A program made the position numbers and the translations under genes. A stretch of DNA of 64,000 nt. It comes from Erythroxylum novogranatense. Lineage: Eukaryota > Streptophyta > Magnoliopsida > Malpighiales > Erythroxylaceae. Position 1 is the stretch's first letter, and each line of letters starts with the position of its first letter. The stretch lies in assembly GCA_029891385.1 (NCBI GenBank), contig JAIWQS010000148.1, positions 1-64,000 of the forward strand, in the 5' to 3' direction. The notes below the pieces were generated by a model. That model had not been told where the DNA came from. It was given only the letters and a program-made list of their open reading frames with translations, and made no database searches. This document shows, piece after piece, positions 12,001-22,744 of this stretch.

Positions 12001-13941
12001 AATCACCATTTAAGCAAGAAAGACACAAATCCTAACAATAAAACCAACAATTTTCAAACATCCTCTAACTTTATAAGAACCCATAAATCTGTTTTTTTTC
12101 ACTTTCATAATCCTTCTTTCTTCTTTTCTTTCTTGATAAATCATTCTTGGATCACTAGGATTAAGTAAGAAACATAAAACCCTAAAAAGAAAATGACAAA
12201 ATTTGAAATCCTACCTTAGAGGAATGACCCTCGACATCACTCTTCTCTTCTTCTTCTTCTTCTCCAACCTAGCTTGGCGAAACTTCTCTTCTCTTCTTTG
12301 CTTTTGCAATTTCGACACCTTCATCTTTGCTTCTCTCTTCTTTGATGGCCAAATGTCCCTCTCCTTTTCTCCTTTGAAAAGTCGACAACCTTCTCTCTTT
12401 TGCTTAGAGTTTGGTGGGTTCAATCACTAAGACTTCACTTTTTAACTTAACTAATGTGTAAAGCGACAAAGCATCACAATCCTTTCTTATGTGCAATTTT
12501 AGTCCACTTTCACTCACCCATCGACTACTCACTACTATCTTGTCTCTTATATATATTTGTAACTTTTCAAGATGCCATAGGAAGCTTCCATGTTGGTAGG
12601 CTTAAGAACCATTAAAATTTACTTAAATCATGACATTTGACTAAGTCAATTTAGCTTCATTATGCTTATCAACGTGATCACGCACATATATATATATTCA
12701 TTAATTAATTCCCAATTAATTAATTAATTATATATATATCTATATGATTCTTTGAAAGGTCAAATGACCATATTACCCTCCATTCAAAGCTTAAAGTCAT
12801 GCTTTCTTGCGGTTTGATTCGCACTATCAATTTGAAGGAATTTGTCCAAACTTCCTTCTAGAGAATTGATCCTCTCGATCATACGAATCCAACGCAACTG
12901 ACGACGCTCAATTCGGATCTAAACGAAGAAGTTATGGGTGAAATACTATCGGACTAGTAAAAAATCCAAAATTAAACATTAACCCTACTTTGATTCAAAA
13001 AACAATTAATGACCTTAGGGACTAAATTAAAATTCGAGCCCTTCACATAATTGAAGTCCCATATCTTAACTTTATTTAACCTCAAAGTCGACTCAATCGG
13101 ATCTCCACGGCTCCAATTTGCAAAATACCGAACCATGTTAGGAAACTTTCTCAACTCACTTGATTAAAATCAATCACCTTCAATTCAATCTCCCAAAATT
13201 CATAATTCTTCAATAAAATGACATTAATTGTCTTAGGAATCAACGCTTCAAAAATCAAGTCAATCGGATGTCGGACGAAGATTTATAACAAAAGATTGCA
13301 AAAAATTGGAGTTGAGCAAAATTTACAAAACCTTAAATACCCACTTATAACTGAATTTTTCAAAATCATATCTCTTAATTTCGACATGAAAAATAGCAAA
13401 CTTTATGTCACGAAAAACTCTCGACAGAGGCTACAAGTTTCATGTAGATCATTTTCTGGTTGGCCTCAATTAAAAGTTAACTTTTCCTCGAAGTCAAACT
13501 TCAAACGAACTTTGGTGATTATAACTCTCACTCCCGATATCGAAAAATATCAAACTTTATGTCTCGAAAAGCTCTTAACATAAAATACAAGTTTTCAGAA
13601 GATCGTTTTCTCAAATTTTGACTCAAACAAAAGTCAACTCTCAAGTTAACCATTTAATCACTATTTATCCCCAAAGTCAAACTTTCTAAATTCTTGAATT
13701 TTCACACTTTTCTTTTTAATTCTTGCTATTTAACTTCATTTCAATCAACTCATCCACTTTCTTCTCATAATCCATATAAGTTCACTCAAATATCAAAGTC
13801 CTCAAAATTAAACAATTCTTTTCTCATAATTTTTTTTAATTTCATCAAATTTTCTTAAATTCATAAATTGTCTCACCAATTTCTTTCTCATTTAAAATCA
13901 TTTTAATATTCTAATTTTTACCAAAAATTCGGGGTCCAACA
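9034..13941 (-). repeat. Solo LTR of family C, 4.9 kb, nested in G1 RT
   Basis: Bounded by TGTTGGGACCCG on the left and GGGGTCCAACA on the right. It is flanked by GAGGCG (9028-9033) and GAGCG (13942-13946), a 5-base duplication with one extra G. No PBS, PPT or coding domain is inside and no part is repeated end to end, so this is a solo LTR. Its reverse complement matches 51165-55775 throughout. Read on the minus strand it starts TGTTGGACCCCGAATTTTTG, like the G1 LTR start, so the likely element is a Tekay-type chromovirus on the minus strand. An AT-rich simple repeat lies at 12686-12745. Confidence 0.82.
12686..12745. repeat. AT-rich simple repeat
   Basis: Runs of (AT)n and (TTAA)n/(ATTA)n: ATATATATAT, then TTAATTAATT, then TATATATATC. 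It lies inside the family C solo LTR. Confidence 0.8.
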
Positions 13942-14440
13942 GAGCGAGAGTCTTCTCTAAGATTGACTTGAGATCGGGATACCATCAGTTGAGGATTAAG
14001 GAGTCGGATGTGCCGAAGTCTGCTTTCCGGACTCGATATGGGCACTTTGAGTTTTTGGTGATGCCTTTCAGATTATGGATTTGATGAATCGGGTTTTCAA
14101 GCCATTCTTGGACCAATTTATCATTGTCTTCATTGATGATATATTGGTGTATTCCAAGAGTGATCGGAAGCATGAAGAGCATTTGAGGATTTCTTTGGAG
14201 ATTTTGAGGAGCAATGAGTTGTATGCCAAATTAGAAATGCAATTTTGGTGAGAAGTTTCATTCCTTGGGCATGTGATTTGGATCGGGGTGCATGTGGATC
14301 CAAAGAAGATAGAAGCGGTAGTGAATTGGGAAGCCCAGAAGAATGTAGCGAGGTGAGGAGTTTTACGGGTTTGGCGAGGTTACTACGAGGAGGTTTGTGG
14401 AGGATTCTCTATGATATCCGCTCCGATGACTAAAATATTA
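13942..14440 (+). pseudogene. pol: G1 reverse transcriptase, C-terminal part
   Basis: The RT resumes right after the nested LTR. It has the first catalytic Asp in [12 protein letters not shown], then [15 protein letters not shown] and the active-site box [10 protein letters not shown] (near 14128-14157), followed by KHEEHLR and ELYAKF. Frameshifts lie near 14066 and 14235. Both Asp residues of the active site are still present. This is the palm and thumb of a Ty3/gypsy RT. Confidence 0.85.
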
Positions 14441-14905
14441 AGGAAAAATCGAAGTTTGTTTGGGTGATGAGTGTCGGAGGAGCTTGAGGCTCGAGCGCAG
14501 TTGACAAGTGCTCCGATTCGGTATTGCCTTACGGGGATGAGGGCTATTACGTATGCAGTGATGTTTGAGGAAGGGTCTTGGATGTGTTTTGATCTGAGGG
14601 AGATCGGGTGATAGCTTATGCTTGAGGCGGTTGAAGCCTTATGAGTTAAACTATCCGCCTTACGATTTGGAGTTAAGTGATGATCTTTGCCTTGAAGATT
14701 TGGAGGCATTATTTGTATGGAGTTTAGACTCGGATCTTTACCGATCATAAGAGTCTCAAGTATTTCTTGAGTCGAAGGAAGGCTGAATCGAAGCGTGGCG
14801 GTGGCTGAATTACTCAAGGACTATGATCATTGATTGAGTATCATCGGGCAAGGCCGATGTAGTGGCGGATGCTTTGAGCGAAAGTCTTGATTGCTCATGT
14901 TCGAG
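14441..14905 (+). pseudogene. pol: G1 RNase H
   Basis: In shifting frames this reads as the RNase H of gypsy pol. It has a FEEGSWMCF-like start (from the VLMQ region), YELNYP.YDLEL around 14640-14670, TDHKSLKY-like sequence at 14739-14765, then KDYD, IEYH and GKADVVADAL near 14845-14875. The order matches the family. Many single-base indels and stops break it. RNase H removes the RNA template during cDNA synthesis. Confidence 0.75.
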
Positions 14906-15097
14906 CGGTGTATCTTCCCTTATTGGAAGAGATGGCCAAGCTGAAGATAAGCTTGACGCAGGAAGACCCGGATTGTCTTCTGGCTAATTTTCGAGTGAGG
15001 CGATCTTTGAAGGAAAATGTTAAGGATTCTGAGCTCGGGATGCGGTTGAGCAAGCTCGAGAGATGAGATTCGGAATGGCAAGATTTCTGATATAGAG

Positions 15098-16264
15098 GTG
15101 AGGGATGATGGAGTGATGATAGTGGGCAATAGGTTGTGTATTCCGGATGTGCGGGAGATCAAGGACGAGATTTTAGATGAGGCACACAATGCGCCTTATG
15201 CCATGCATCCAGGTAGTACCAGGATGTATAGGGATTTGAGAGAACATTTTTGGTGGAAAGGCATGAAGAGGGATGTGGTAGACTTTGTGAGTAAGTGTTT
15301 AGTGTGTCAGCAAGTCAAGGCTGAACACCAGGCACCTTCCGGTATGTTGAGGCCATTGTCTATTCCGGAATGGAAGTGGCAAAGGGTGACTATGGATTTT
15401 CTGATGGGTTTGCCTAAGACCAGTAGGAAGCATGATGCTATTTGGGTTATTGTGGATCGATTGATGAAGTCAGCTCACTTTTTGGCGATCAAGCAGACTG
15501 ATTCTTTGCATGTTTTGGCAAAGAAGTATATTGATGAGATAATGAGATTGCATGGGATTCCGGATTCCATTGTTTCGGATAGAGACCCTCGGTTTACTTT
15601 GAGGTTTTGGGGTAGTTTGCAGGATGCCTTGGGTACCAAGTTGCATTTTAGTACGGCGTTTCATCCTCAGACGGATGGTCAATCTGAGAGGACCATTCGG
15701 ACTCTTGAGGGGATGCTTCGGGCGTGTGTGATGGATTTTAGAGGAGCTTGGGATGAGCATTTGCCGTTGGTTGAATTTGCTTATAATAATTCGTACCATT
15801 CGAGCATTCAGATGGCTCCGTATGAGCTATTGTATGGGCGGAGGTGTAGGACTCCGATTTGTTGGGATGAAGAAGGAGATAGGCAATTGTTGGGACCAGA
15901 TTTGATTCAGATGACTGTTGAGAAAGTCAATCTGATTAAGCAGCGACTTAAGGCGGCACAGGACAGGAAGAAGAGTTATGTTGATGCTCACCGAAAGGAG
16001 ATGGAGTATGAAGTCGGTGAGAAGGTGTTCCTTAAGACGTCTCCTTGGAAAAGAGTATTAAGATTCGGCAAGAAGGGTAAGTTGAGTCCGAGGTATGTGG
16101 GTCCATATGAAATCCTTGAGAGGATTGGGCCACTCACCTACAAATTGGCGTTACCTTCAGAGTTGTCTCAGATCCACGATGTTTTCCATGTGTCCATGTT
16201 GAGGAGGTATAGATCGGATCCTTCTCATATTGTTCAGGCTAGTGAGGTTCGATTCTTGGGATGA
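15098..16264 (+). CDS. pol: G1 integrase (open reading frame, part of pol)
   Basis: 388 codons, the longest open frame in the window and the best-preserved domain of G1. The N-terminal zinc region has H-x(n)-H in DEAHNAPYAMHPG and CLVCQQ. The catalytic triad is Asp in MDFLMGLPKT, Asp in VSDRDPRFT and Glu in HPQTDGQSERT. The GPY region (YVGPYEILERIGPLTYKLAL) and HDVFHVSMLRRY follow. The reading starts inside the polyprotein, so the ATG at 15098 is not a true start. It ends at 16264 by a frameshift just before the chromodomain. Integrase joins cDNA ends to chromosomal DNA. All catalytic residues are present; whether it is expressed is unknown. Confidence 0.88.
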   Translation: MRDDGVMIVGNRLCIPDVREIKDEILDEAHNAPYAMHPGSTRMYRDLREHFWWKGMKRDVVDFVSKCLVCQQVKAEHQAPSGMLRPLSIPEWKWQRVTMDFLMGLPKTSRKHDAIWVIVDRLMKSAHFLAIKQTDSLHVLAKKYIDEIMRLHGIPDSIVSDRDPRFTLRFWGSLQDALGTKLHFSTAFHPQTDGQSERTIRTLEGMLRACVMDFRGAWDEHLPLVEFAYNNSYHSSIQMAPYELLYGRRCRTPICWDEEGDRQLLGPDLIQMTVEKVNLIKQRLKAAQDRKKSYVDAHRKEMEYEVGEKVFLKTSPWKRVLRFGKKGKLSPRYVGPYEILERIGPLTYKLALPSELSQIHDVFHVSMLRRYRSDPSHIVQASEVRFLG

Positions 16265-16466
16265 TCTGAGTTATGAGGAGCTACCAGTGGAGATCTTGGA
16301 TACTAAGGAAAAAGTCCTCAGGAACAGGACGGTTCAGCTAGTCAAGGTTCTGTGGAGGAATCATTCAATAGAGGAGGCTACTTGGGAGCCATTGGAAGCC
16401 ATGCGGAAGAAGTATCCGTATCTCTTCGATGGTTCAGGTAAATTTCGAGGACGAAATTTCTTTTAA
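16230..16466 (+). pseudogene. pol: G1 chromodomain and pol C-terminus
   Basis: Frame-shifted relative to the integrase, this reads LSYEELPVEILDTKEK, then QLVKVLWRNHSIEEATWEP and MRKKYPYLF. That is the C-terminal chromodomain of Tekay-type chromoviruses, which binds histone marks and steers integration into heterochromatin. The frame closes with GRNFF and a stop at 16466, right at the PPT. A single-base change near 16250 separates it from the integrase. Confidence 0.85.
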
Positions 16467-16478
16467 GAGGGGGAGAAA
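16464..16478 (+). other. G1 polypurine tract
   Basis: AAGAGGGGGAGAAA directly before the 3' LTR. It primes plus-strand synthesis, and the equivalent in G2 is AAGGGGAGAAA at 31377-31387. Confidence 0.85.
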
Positions 16479-18423
16479 TATTAGACCCCGAATTTTTTTT
16501 TATGATGTCATTAAGCATGAATTATGATAATTATATGTTTATGGCTTGGTTTGATTTATTTGGGTATGTTAGTGGTTAATTGAAGCGTAATTGAGATTAA
16601 TTAAGGTGAAATAAGGAATTATAGGATTATTGTGTAAGGGTATTTTGGAAAGTTTACTTAAGTTGGAGTGGGCTAAGGCTTAATTAGGAGGGCATTTGAG
16701 TCTTTGTGCTTTCCCTTAGGTTTAAAAGAAAGAGTAAGAAATAGAAGGAAGAAAAGAAAGAAAAAGGAAGAGGAGAAGAGAGTCGTAGCCGTGAGAGGGG
16801 AAGAGAGGAAAAGAAGAGAGTTTGCATTTTCGACGGGTTTCGACGGATTTAGAGCTTCAATCGGTAAGTTTCAGTCCTTTATATCTTGTTTCTGGATGGA
16901 TTAAACCTTAAGATAGCTTGGATTGAGTAGAACCGATGATTTAGGGTTTTTGGTGAAAAACATTGGGAGAATCGTTGGGTTGATGATTTTAGGATGGATT
17001 GGAAGCTTAGAATAGGTTAGAAATGTAGTAGAAGACTTGATATATGCCTTAGACGTCTTGCTTTTGAATTTGGAATTGATTAGAGTTGGAAAATCTGGGA
17101 TTTTTCGGGTTGAGGAGCAATTCCCGATCCTCGCGTAGACGAAGCGATGTCTTGAATTTTGTGCGCTTGCGTGCACTTTGTGTGCGTCATGGCGTGCGAG
17201 GGGAGGCGTCTTGTCTGTGACGACTTCGCCGTGAAGGCTTAGCCTTTGCGCGTGAGCAAGCTTCGTCATGAGCTCCCCTTTCAAAACAATTTCTTCTTTG
17301 TTTTCTGAAGCTTTTTAATTAATTTCATTTGAATATTGTTTGATTTGAGACTTGGTTTACTCTAGGAAACCAAGCAGATCAGTTTCCATCGCAAGAGGAA
17401 GGACGGTGATGATCGGATACTCAAGTGATTTTCGGTGGGTAATATACTTATAGTTATTGCGTAATTAGGCAAATTCTTGCCTATGTGTGATTATATGTTA
17501 TCTGATATGCATGGGTAGTAAATACTTTTGATTTCATATGCCTTGAAAGAAGCATGAAATTATGACTATGAGCATGTTATGCCTCGACTTCGGTCATGGC
17601 ATTTTGAATAAATGAAAAGCATGGAAGCATTCTATTTGATAAAACGATTATGAATATGATTATGTGCTTTTGTTTGGGCGAGAGTGGAACCATTTAGTTA
17701 AATCACGTGCGTCGACAAGAGCCTTCTCCGGTTGCCGCTTGTGGCTTATGAGCTCGAATGGACTCATTTTGTTTGAGATGTAAACTTCGGTTTCTTCCTT
17801 TTGTTTCCATGGAACCCTCGAGCCATTGTGTTGTGCATTGCATATTCGAATTGTTCATACTTTGTGCATTGAGTTGACTAAAATAATTGCATTATCATTC
17901 GGTTTGCATGAGAATGCTGAATATATTTTTGGTACAAGTATATTGGTATAATATATATTTATGCATATGCTTGATTTTGTGCTGATTGCCGATGGCTATA
18001 ATTATATTAGCCACTGAGCTGTGTAGCTCAGCCCATTACTTTCCCTCCTCAGGTGCAACTCGAGACCTCAGTTGATCCTTGCTAGGCATCGAAGAACTCC
18101 GCAGTAGTTAAAGACTATTTTATTAAGTTAGCCTTTTAGTTGGCCCGTTGAGCATGACAGCATGGAGCATATTTTTTGTGTATTTTGGATTTTGTATTAT
18201 GTATGACTGAGTTACTTGCTGAATTTTATTTTGGGATTATTATGGCATGTAACCCCGGGTTTTGGGGTGTTTAATTTGGGTGTATGATTTTGCGTATAAT
18301 TTGCATGTGCGAATCGGTATGTTGTGTGAATGTTGGGATCGGGTTCGACGTTTTGGGCCGCCCGTTAAGGCGCAGCCGGAGGGGCCGCCTCAGGAATCGG
18401 GATCCGGGGGCCCGGGCCCAACA
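16479..18423 (+). repeat. G1 3' LTR
   Basis: 1.95 kb, starting TATTAGACCCCG (G to A in the TG end) and ending GGGCCCAACA before the duplication GGAGG. It repeats the 5' LTR, including the purine-rich tract, GGTAAGT at 16863-16869 and GGTGGGTAATATAC near 17434. Differences from the 5' copy include a GC-richer last 80 bases and extra sequence around 17120-17280. Confidence 0.9.
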
Positions 18424-18598
18424 GGAGGCGTCCACTAAGTGGGACAAAACCTTGAGGTCATGGGTTCGAGTTGTGGCTCACCCATGACCAAAGAGGACAA
18501 TACTGGATAATGGGGTACGCTAGATCAATGCCTAGGTGCCTGGGTCGCATGGGTGGGGCTTGCCCGTAATCCGAACCCGTGGACCCAACAATTGCCAT
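18424..18598 (+). mobile_element. tRNA-derived SINE, right copy, second piece
   Basis: Continues the SINE interrupted at 5306: GGAGGCGTCCACTAAGTGGG, then B box GGTTCGAGTTG at 18463-18473, then the same body as the left copy in reverse orientation, ending near CCGTGGACCCA. With the left copy it forms a head-to-head inverted pair that could fold into a long hairpin if the chromovirus were absent. Confidence 0.65.
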
Positions 18599-20100
18599 AT
18601 AAGTTTGGATCAAAGGTAATCAAATATGATTATTTTGAACTACCAATTCATTAATCAGGAGTTGGAACTGGTATTTGTTTCTTCTTTTTCCTCCTTTCGA
18701 TTTATATAGTTATATGTTTTGTTATTTAAGAATAGTAGATAACATGTGAAACTTGATAAAGAGACCATTCACAAGACTTATAGTGGGTTTGATAGTAGTG
18801 AAATGTTAACCATACAATTAAATTAACTAAATTATATTTATTTAAACTTTAAATGAATTTCACTATTATGACAAGATTCAAGACTAGGAATTGTAACAAA
18901 ATAGACAAAATATTAGCAATATCAACAACCAAACTTGAAATAGAATAAGTGATAGTGACTAGAAAGAAATTTTCTAGGCATTGAAAACGAAACAAACAAA
19001 CAAACACTTCCAATCTCTAGCCATTAGATGGATGAACAATCGAAATAAATTCAAGATAGATCATTCCATTAATAATGACTATAAGAAAATGCTTTTATCC
19101 TTATCTCATACGATATACAATGAAATGAATTTATAATAATTTCATCAATCAGCATACTTAAGAAACACTTTATAATCATAAATTAGCATTATAGAAGCTA
19201 AAGTCTCATAAGCATTTAAATTTTCCTTGACCAAATGTTTAACTTTAACATTAAATTTTAAACTTGATCAATGGAACTTCTAATGATAAGATGAAAACTC
19301 AACAAAAATCTAAATAATACATACATACATACATATATAGATGTATATATATATATATTTATTATCCTATGTAAAAAAATAAGCTCATATACAAAATAGA
19401 TAGCTATAATAAACATCATACATTAAAAATTAATTGCTTACCAAAATAAGCTCCATATACACAAATGACTAGTCTCGATGTGCATCATATACAAAAATAG
19501 CTAGGCATAATAAAGTTAGTGTATTTTTCTTTCTTTTTTCCTTTATGTTGGTCTTTTTTCAATTGGCTATTATGACTATCAAGAGCATTATCATGTATCT
19601 CTTTGAACATTTTCTTGCTTTTATGCCTTATGCAAATGACAATTAGCTATCTTAATTAAATAAGTAGGAGGTAAATACTACATAGAAAAAATGTAAATCA
19701 TCTCGATATTTAATATTTAATTTAACAGTTAAAAATTAAAATTTTAATAAGAAGATTATAAATCATCTCAATTTAAAAAGGAATACCACGATAATTTGTA
19801 AATATTACTTAAAATAGATTTTATCATGTGAATCTAAATTATTAATTTAGTAAACAATTCATATAAAAGGCATAATTTATGAATCATTATATATTTAATA
19901 ATTTAATTAATATCTATTAGAAATTATTTTATACAAATTTCACCGTATTTAATGGCTTTAATTTACGGACCAAGCGTAGCTTTAGGATTAGTAGCATATA
20001 TAGTCTTAAGTTAGATGTGATTAAGATGATTTTATTTTACAAAACATAATTCAAGCTAAGTCATTATATGTATAGTTGAAGCTCAAATTCTACATGCAGA
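18599..20100. other. AT-rich region with no recognised gene
   Basis: No ORF worth calling, no LTR end, no domain. It contains an (ATAC)n/(AT)n microsatellite at 19318-19360. It may be the interior of a CACTA element whose terminus lies at 20556, or unique intergenic sequence. Confidence 0.5.
19318..19360. repeat. Microsatellite (ATAC)n then (AT)n
   Basis: Four ATAC units followed by ATATATAGATG and a run of AT dinucleotides, inside the unassigned AT-rich stretch. Confidence 0.85.
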
Positions 20101-20556
20101 TCTATCGGACAAAGAGGGGAGGGAGGATAAGGGACTTACCTTTCGAAGATCGGCGGTGTTGGAGGAGACGACTGGGCGACACGTAGCAGCGACCGACGGC
20201 GATGGAGGAGAAGGTTGGAGGAGAAGCAAGTCGAAGGAGAAGAGAGAAGGAAGACGAGAGGAGGTCTGCGACTGAGAGGAAGAAAGGAAGAAGAAGGAGG
20301 TTTATTCATTTTCAAAGCGAACCAAAAGCAGCGTCGTTTTGGTTTTAATGAAAAGCGAACATCAAGCGTATTACCGACCCCTTTACCGAGCCGAATAGTG
20401 CAGCCGGTAAATTTCCTCCACGAAATTGATGACGAATATTGGACCGTCGCAATACCTTTTTCGTAACCATCTTCCACGGCGTCGCATTTTGATCGGTAAT
20501 TATAGCGGTTTCATCTGTCGGTAATATTCGTCATGATTCAACATTTTCTTGTAGTG
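20100..20556. mobile_element. CACTA transposon terminus and subterminal region
   Basis: The segment ends at 20556 with ATTTTCTTGTAGTG, the reverse complement of the CACTACAAGAAAAT terminus typical of plant CACTA (Spm/En-like) elements. Upstream are dispersed CGGTAA and TTACCGA motifs in both orientations (20360-20530), like the subterminal repeats that bind the transposase. The left terminus was not found in the window, and the start given here is only where such motifs begin. A 113-codon minus-strand ORF across it shows no known domain and is probably spurious. Confidence 0.6.
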
Positions 20557-21129
20557 TTGAGGGTTCTTGTTTACATAAGTAGCATTCGGCGATTCTTTGT
20601 TGACCCTGACAATGCCGATGCCATGGGATATTGGGAATTTCATCGCTTTGATAGTAGGTTGAGGCGACAACTCGAGGCGTTTTGTGTAGCTCTTCAATTA
20701 TTGCATTGTAGACTCCTACAAACTTCCTGACTAGAATTCAACCTTCCTTACTACTTGGAATGACTTTTTCTAAACTTCGTTCGAGAGGACTCGAGTGAAT
20801 GGATAAGGTGATGCTCTTGTTACCCCTTTGATCGGTCCCTTTATCGGCAATAGTCGTTCCTCCGGAATCTCCATCTGCTTAAAAGCGTCGTAGTACAATA
20901 AGTCGACCGAGTTGCCTGTTTCGATCATTACGCGCTTCACTTCACTACCGTCTATATTCAAAGTGACCATAAGTGCATCATCATGAGGACAGCTGATACC
21001 AGCCAGGTCAGACTCGCCAAACGAGATCACCTCATTAACTTGCGACTTTTTGTTCTTGGTGACCCTCAGCGATCTGCCTGACATAGCGCTTTCTTCCTCT
21101 GACAGTGACCCAGCTGCTTGCTTCTGCAA
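20557..21129 (-). pseudogene. pol: TAT-1 aspartic protease and downstream linker
   Basis: The open part 20770-21129 (119 codons) has VISFGESDLAGISCPHDDAL, then VKRVMIETGNSVDLLYYDAF and EERLLPIKG. This is the TAT protease, with the catalytic DTGSS-type motif altered to ETGNS (Asp to Glu), probably inactivating. Below 20760 the frame is lost but the end of the protease region is readable as VVASTYYQ, KFPISHGIGIVR and NATYVNK. The equivalent in TAT-2 (56266-56517) keeps the Asp but reads DTESS. Confidence 0.8.
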
Positions 21130-22700
21130 AAATCATATTGATGACCCTAGCGGTCGATCATCTTTGCCTAGTGTTTCTATAATCTCTAGCCTGGGTGTCC
21201 CTCGTGTCGTGTCGGTCGTCCATATTCTGATGCGCCTTCCTCCATCGTTCATGTTTTGTCATGAGGTCTTCGCCAATTGTCGGACCATTGCTCTGCCCTC
21301 ATTTCCTCGCTCGGTATTTCTACCATACTTGAAAATCTACTGACCTTCCCTACGGATGAGGAGTTCGATTTCTTTTTAGGTCCCCAATCCTCAGGTGTTA
21401 TGACCGACATCTCTGTGGAAACAGCGGTATAAAGAAGAATCCCTTTTTAGAGGAGTTTTAATTTATTGGGTTCTCGAAGGATTCTCCTTCTTCTCTCATG
21501 ACCTCTAGTACTTCCGATATCTCTGTTGGCGGAGTGAAGGGTTCTCGCCTCTGGTCCTTTCGATCGATCGGCTTCTTCCAGTTAGACCGATCCTTCTGGC
21601 GTTTATGTGAATCATCAGCTTTGCTACTCGGTCAGTGGTCATCCGCTTTGCGTTTCGTGTTTTTCAACACTTCCTCTAGCTGGATGTATTTATCGCCGAT
21701 TTCTTATCTCTTAGATAGATGCAGGATGATCGAGAGCCAACGACTTCTTGAACTCTTCATCCCTCGTATTGCTCATCAGGGCAGCCAACATGGACGAGCA
21801 AGTAAGGTCAGGAACTTCGATAGCTTTATTGTTAAATCGGGTGATGAACTCCAGCAAACTCTCGTTCCTTCCTTAGGTCAGTTGCATTACTTCTAAGCGG
21901 TCTTACGTAGTCGTTACTTGTAGTAAATTGGTTGAGAATAGCGACTTAAAATCCTCAAAGCTGGTTATACAGCAGGGTAAGGTATTGAACCATCTTTGGG
22001 TCCTTCTTGAAAGAAATTTGTGAGAAGGCCTTACATTGAATGACATCTGGAGCATAATGCGAGGTTCATCATCGATTGAAAGTCTTGTAGATAGTCGAGA
22101 GGATCGGTTTTCGATTATATTTTTAAAGCGTCGGTATCTTAGTACCGACCATTTGGGAAACTATCCGGGATCTCTAGGATGAAAGGAGAGCTGTATTGTG
22201 TTGATAGTTAGCCAGGGCAAGAATTCATGGCTATATTGATTCGGTGGTCCACGATTTTTTCTAGGACTTCGCATGATTAACGATCGACCATCACACCAAC
22301 ACCTTAGGCGGGTGTTTATTCTTTGCTCGGTTGAGATTGTAGGATTTGGCGGATAAATAGATCGGTTGCTTCTTCTATTTGCCTCTGTGTGAGGAAGGCT
22401 GACTGTGGTGTAGGAGGGTTTGTGTTGAGGGGGTATTTGATGTGAGGATGTGAACTGGTTCGAGCGTCATCCTCTAGGGCCACGCTTTGTACTTCTTGGT
22501 CTTGGTTTTGGGACTGTTGTGGTTGATCATGCTGATGTGAATGTTGAGGGGGTTGTTCGTTTATGCTAGGGTTTTGGTGTAGGGACGGAGGGTGTGTCTG
22601 GTGATCAGAATGCGGCGATGGAAGGGTGGCGGGTAATCGCAAGCCCATTCGTTCTGATGAGTGAGTGCGCAACAATGGCTATCGAGATTTACCGCCGCGC
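21130..22700 (-). pseudogene. gag: TAT-1 gag
   Basis: Minus-strand remnant of a TAT gag, from the N-terminal region at 22316-22675 (Gln/His/Pro-rich, then LTQRQIEEATDLFIRQIL) through the capsid region (about 21700-22270, many frameshifts) to the linker before the protease, where VINMIF and GRKRYVRQ near 21150 match VINMIF and GRKRYAKQ in TAT-2. The low-complexity Q/H/P stretch may be native. Gag packages the RNA; this copy is broken throughout. Confidence 0.65.
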
Positions 22701-22744
22701 CTTTGGTGATCTGTGTGTTTCTGGACGTGGTGCCTTGATGCTCG

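Larger units (their letters stand above)
5307..18423 (+). mobile_element. Tekay (Del) chromovirus G1, with nested solo LTR
   Basis: A Ty3/gypsy element flanked by the 5-base duplication GGAGG (5302-5306 and 18424-18428). Order: 5' LTR, degenerate PBS, gag, protease, RT, RNase H, integrase, chromodomain, PPT, 3' LTR. This order and the C-terminal chromodomain, with the frame closing on GRNFF just before the PPT, identify the Tekay lineage. It is inserted in a SINE. A 4.9 kb solo LTR (9034-13941) splits the RT, so the element itself is about 8.2 kb. LTRs start TGTTAGACCCCG on the left and TATTAGACCCCG on the right and look nearly identical over long stretches, which suggests a fairly recent insertion. 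Confidence 0.9.
20557..22744 (-). mobile_element. TAT-lineage gypsy element fragment (TAT-1)
   Basis: Minus-strand remnant carrying gag and protease of a TAT (Ogre/Retand-like) element. The right end is cut at 22744 by the Sirevirus-2 LTR and the left end stops at the CACTA terminus. Its protease is closely related to the TAT-2 copy at 56266. No LTR, PBS or RT of this copy is in the window. Confidence 0.75.

Noticed and set aside
15470..15799. 109-codon minus-strand ORF
   Set aside because: It is antisense to the open integrase of G1, whose catalytic motifs are clear on the + strand.
20136..20477. 113-codon minus-strand ORF
   Set aside because: It lies in CACTA subterminal sequence. No domain was recognised and its start overlaps the terminal motif region.
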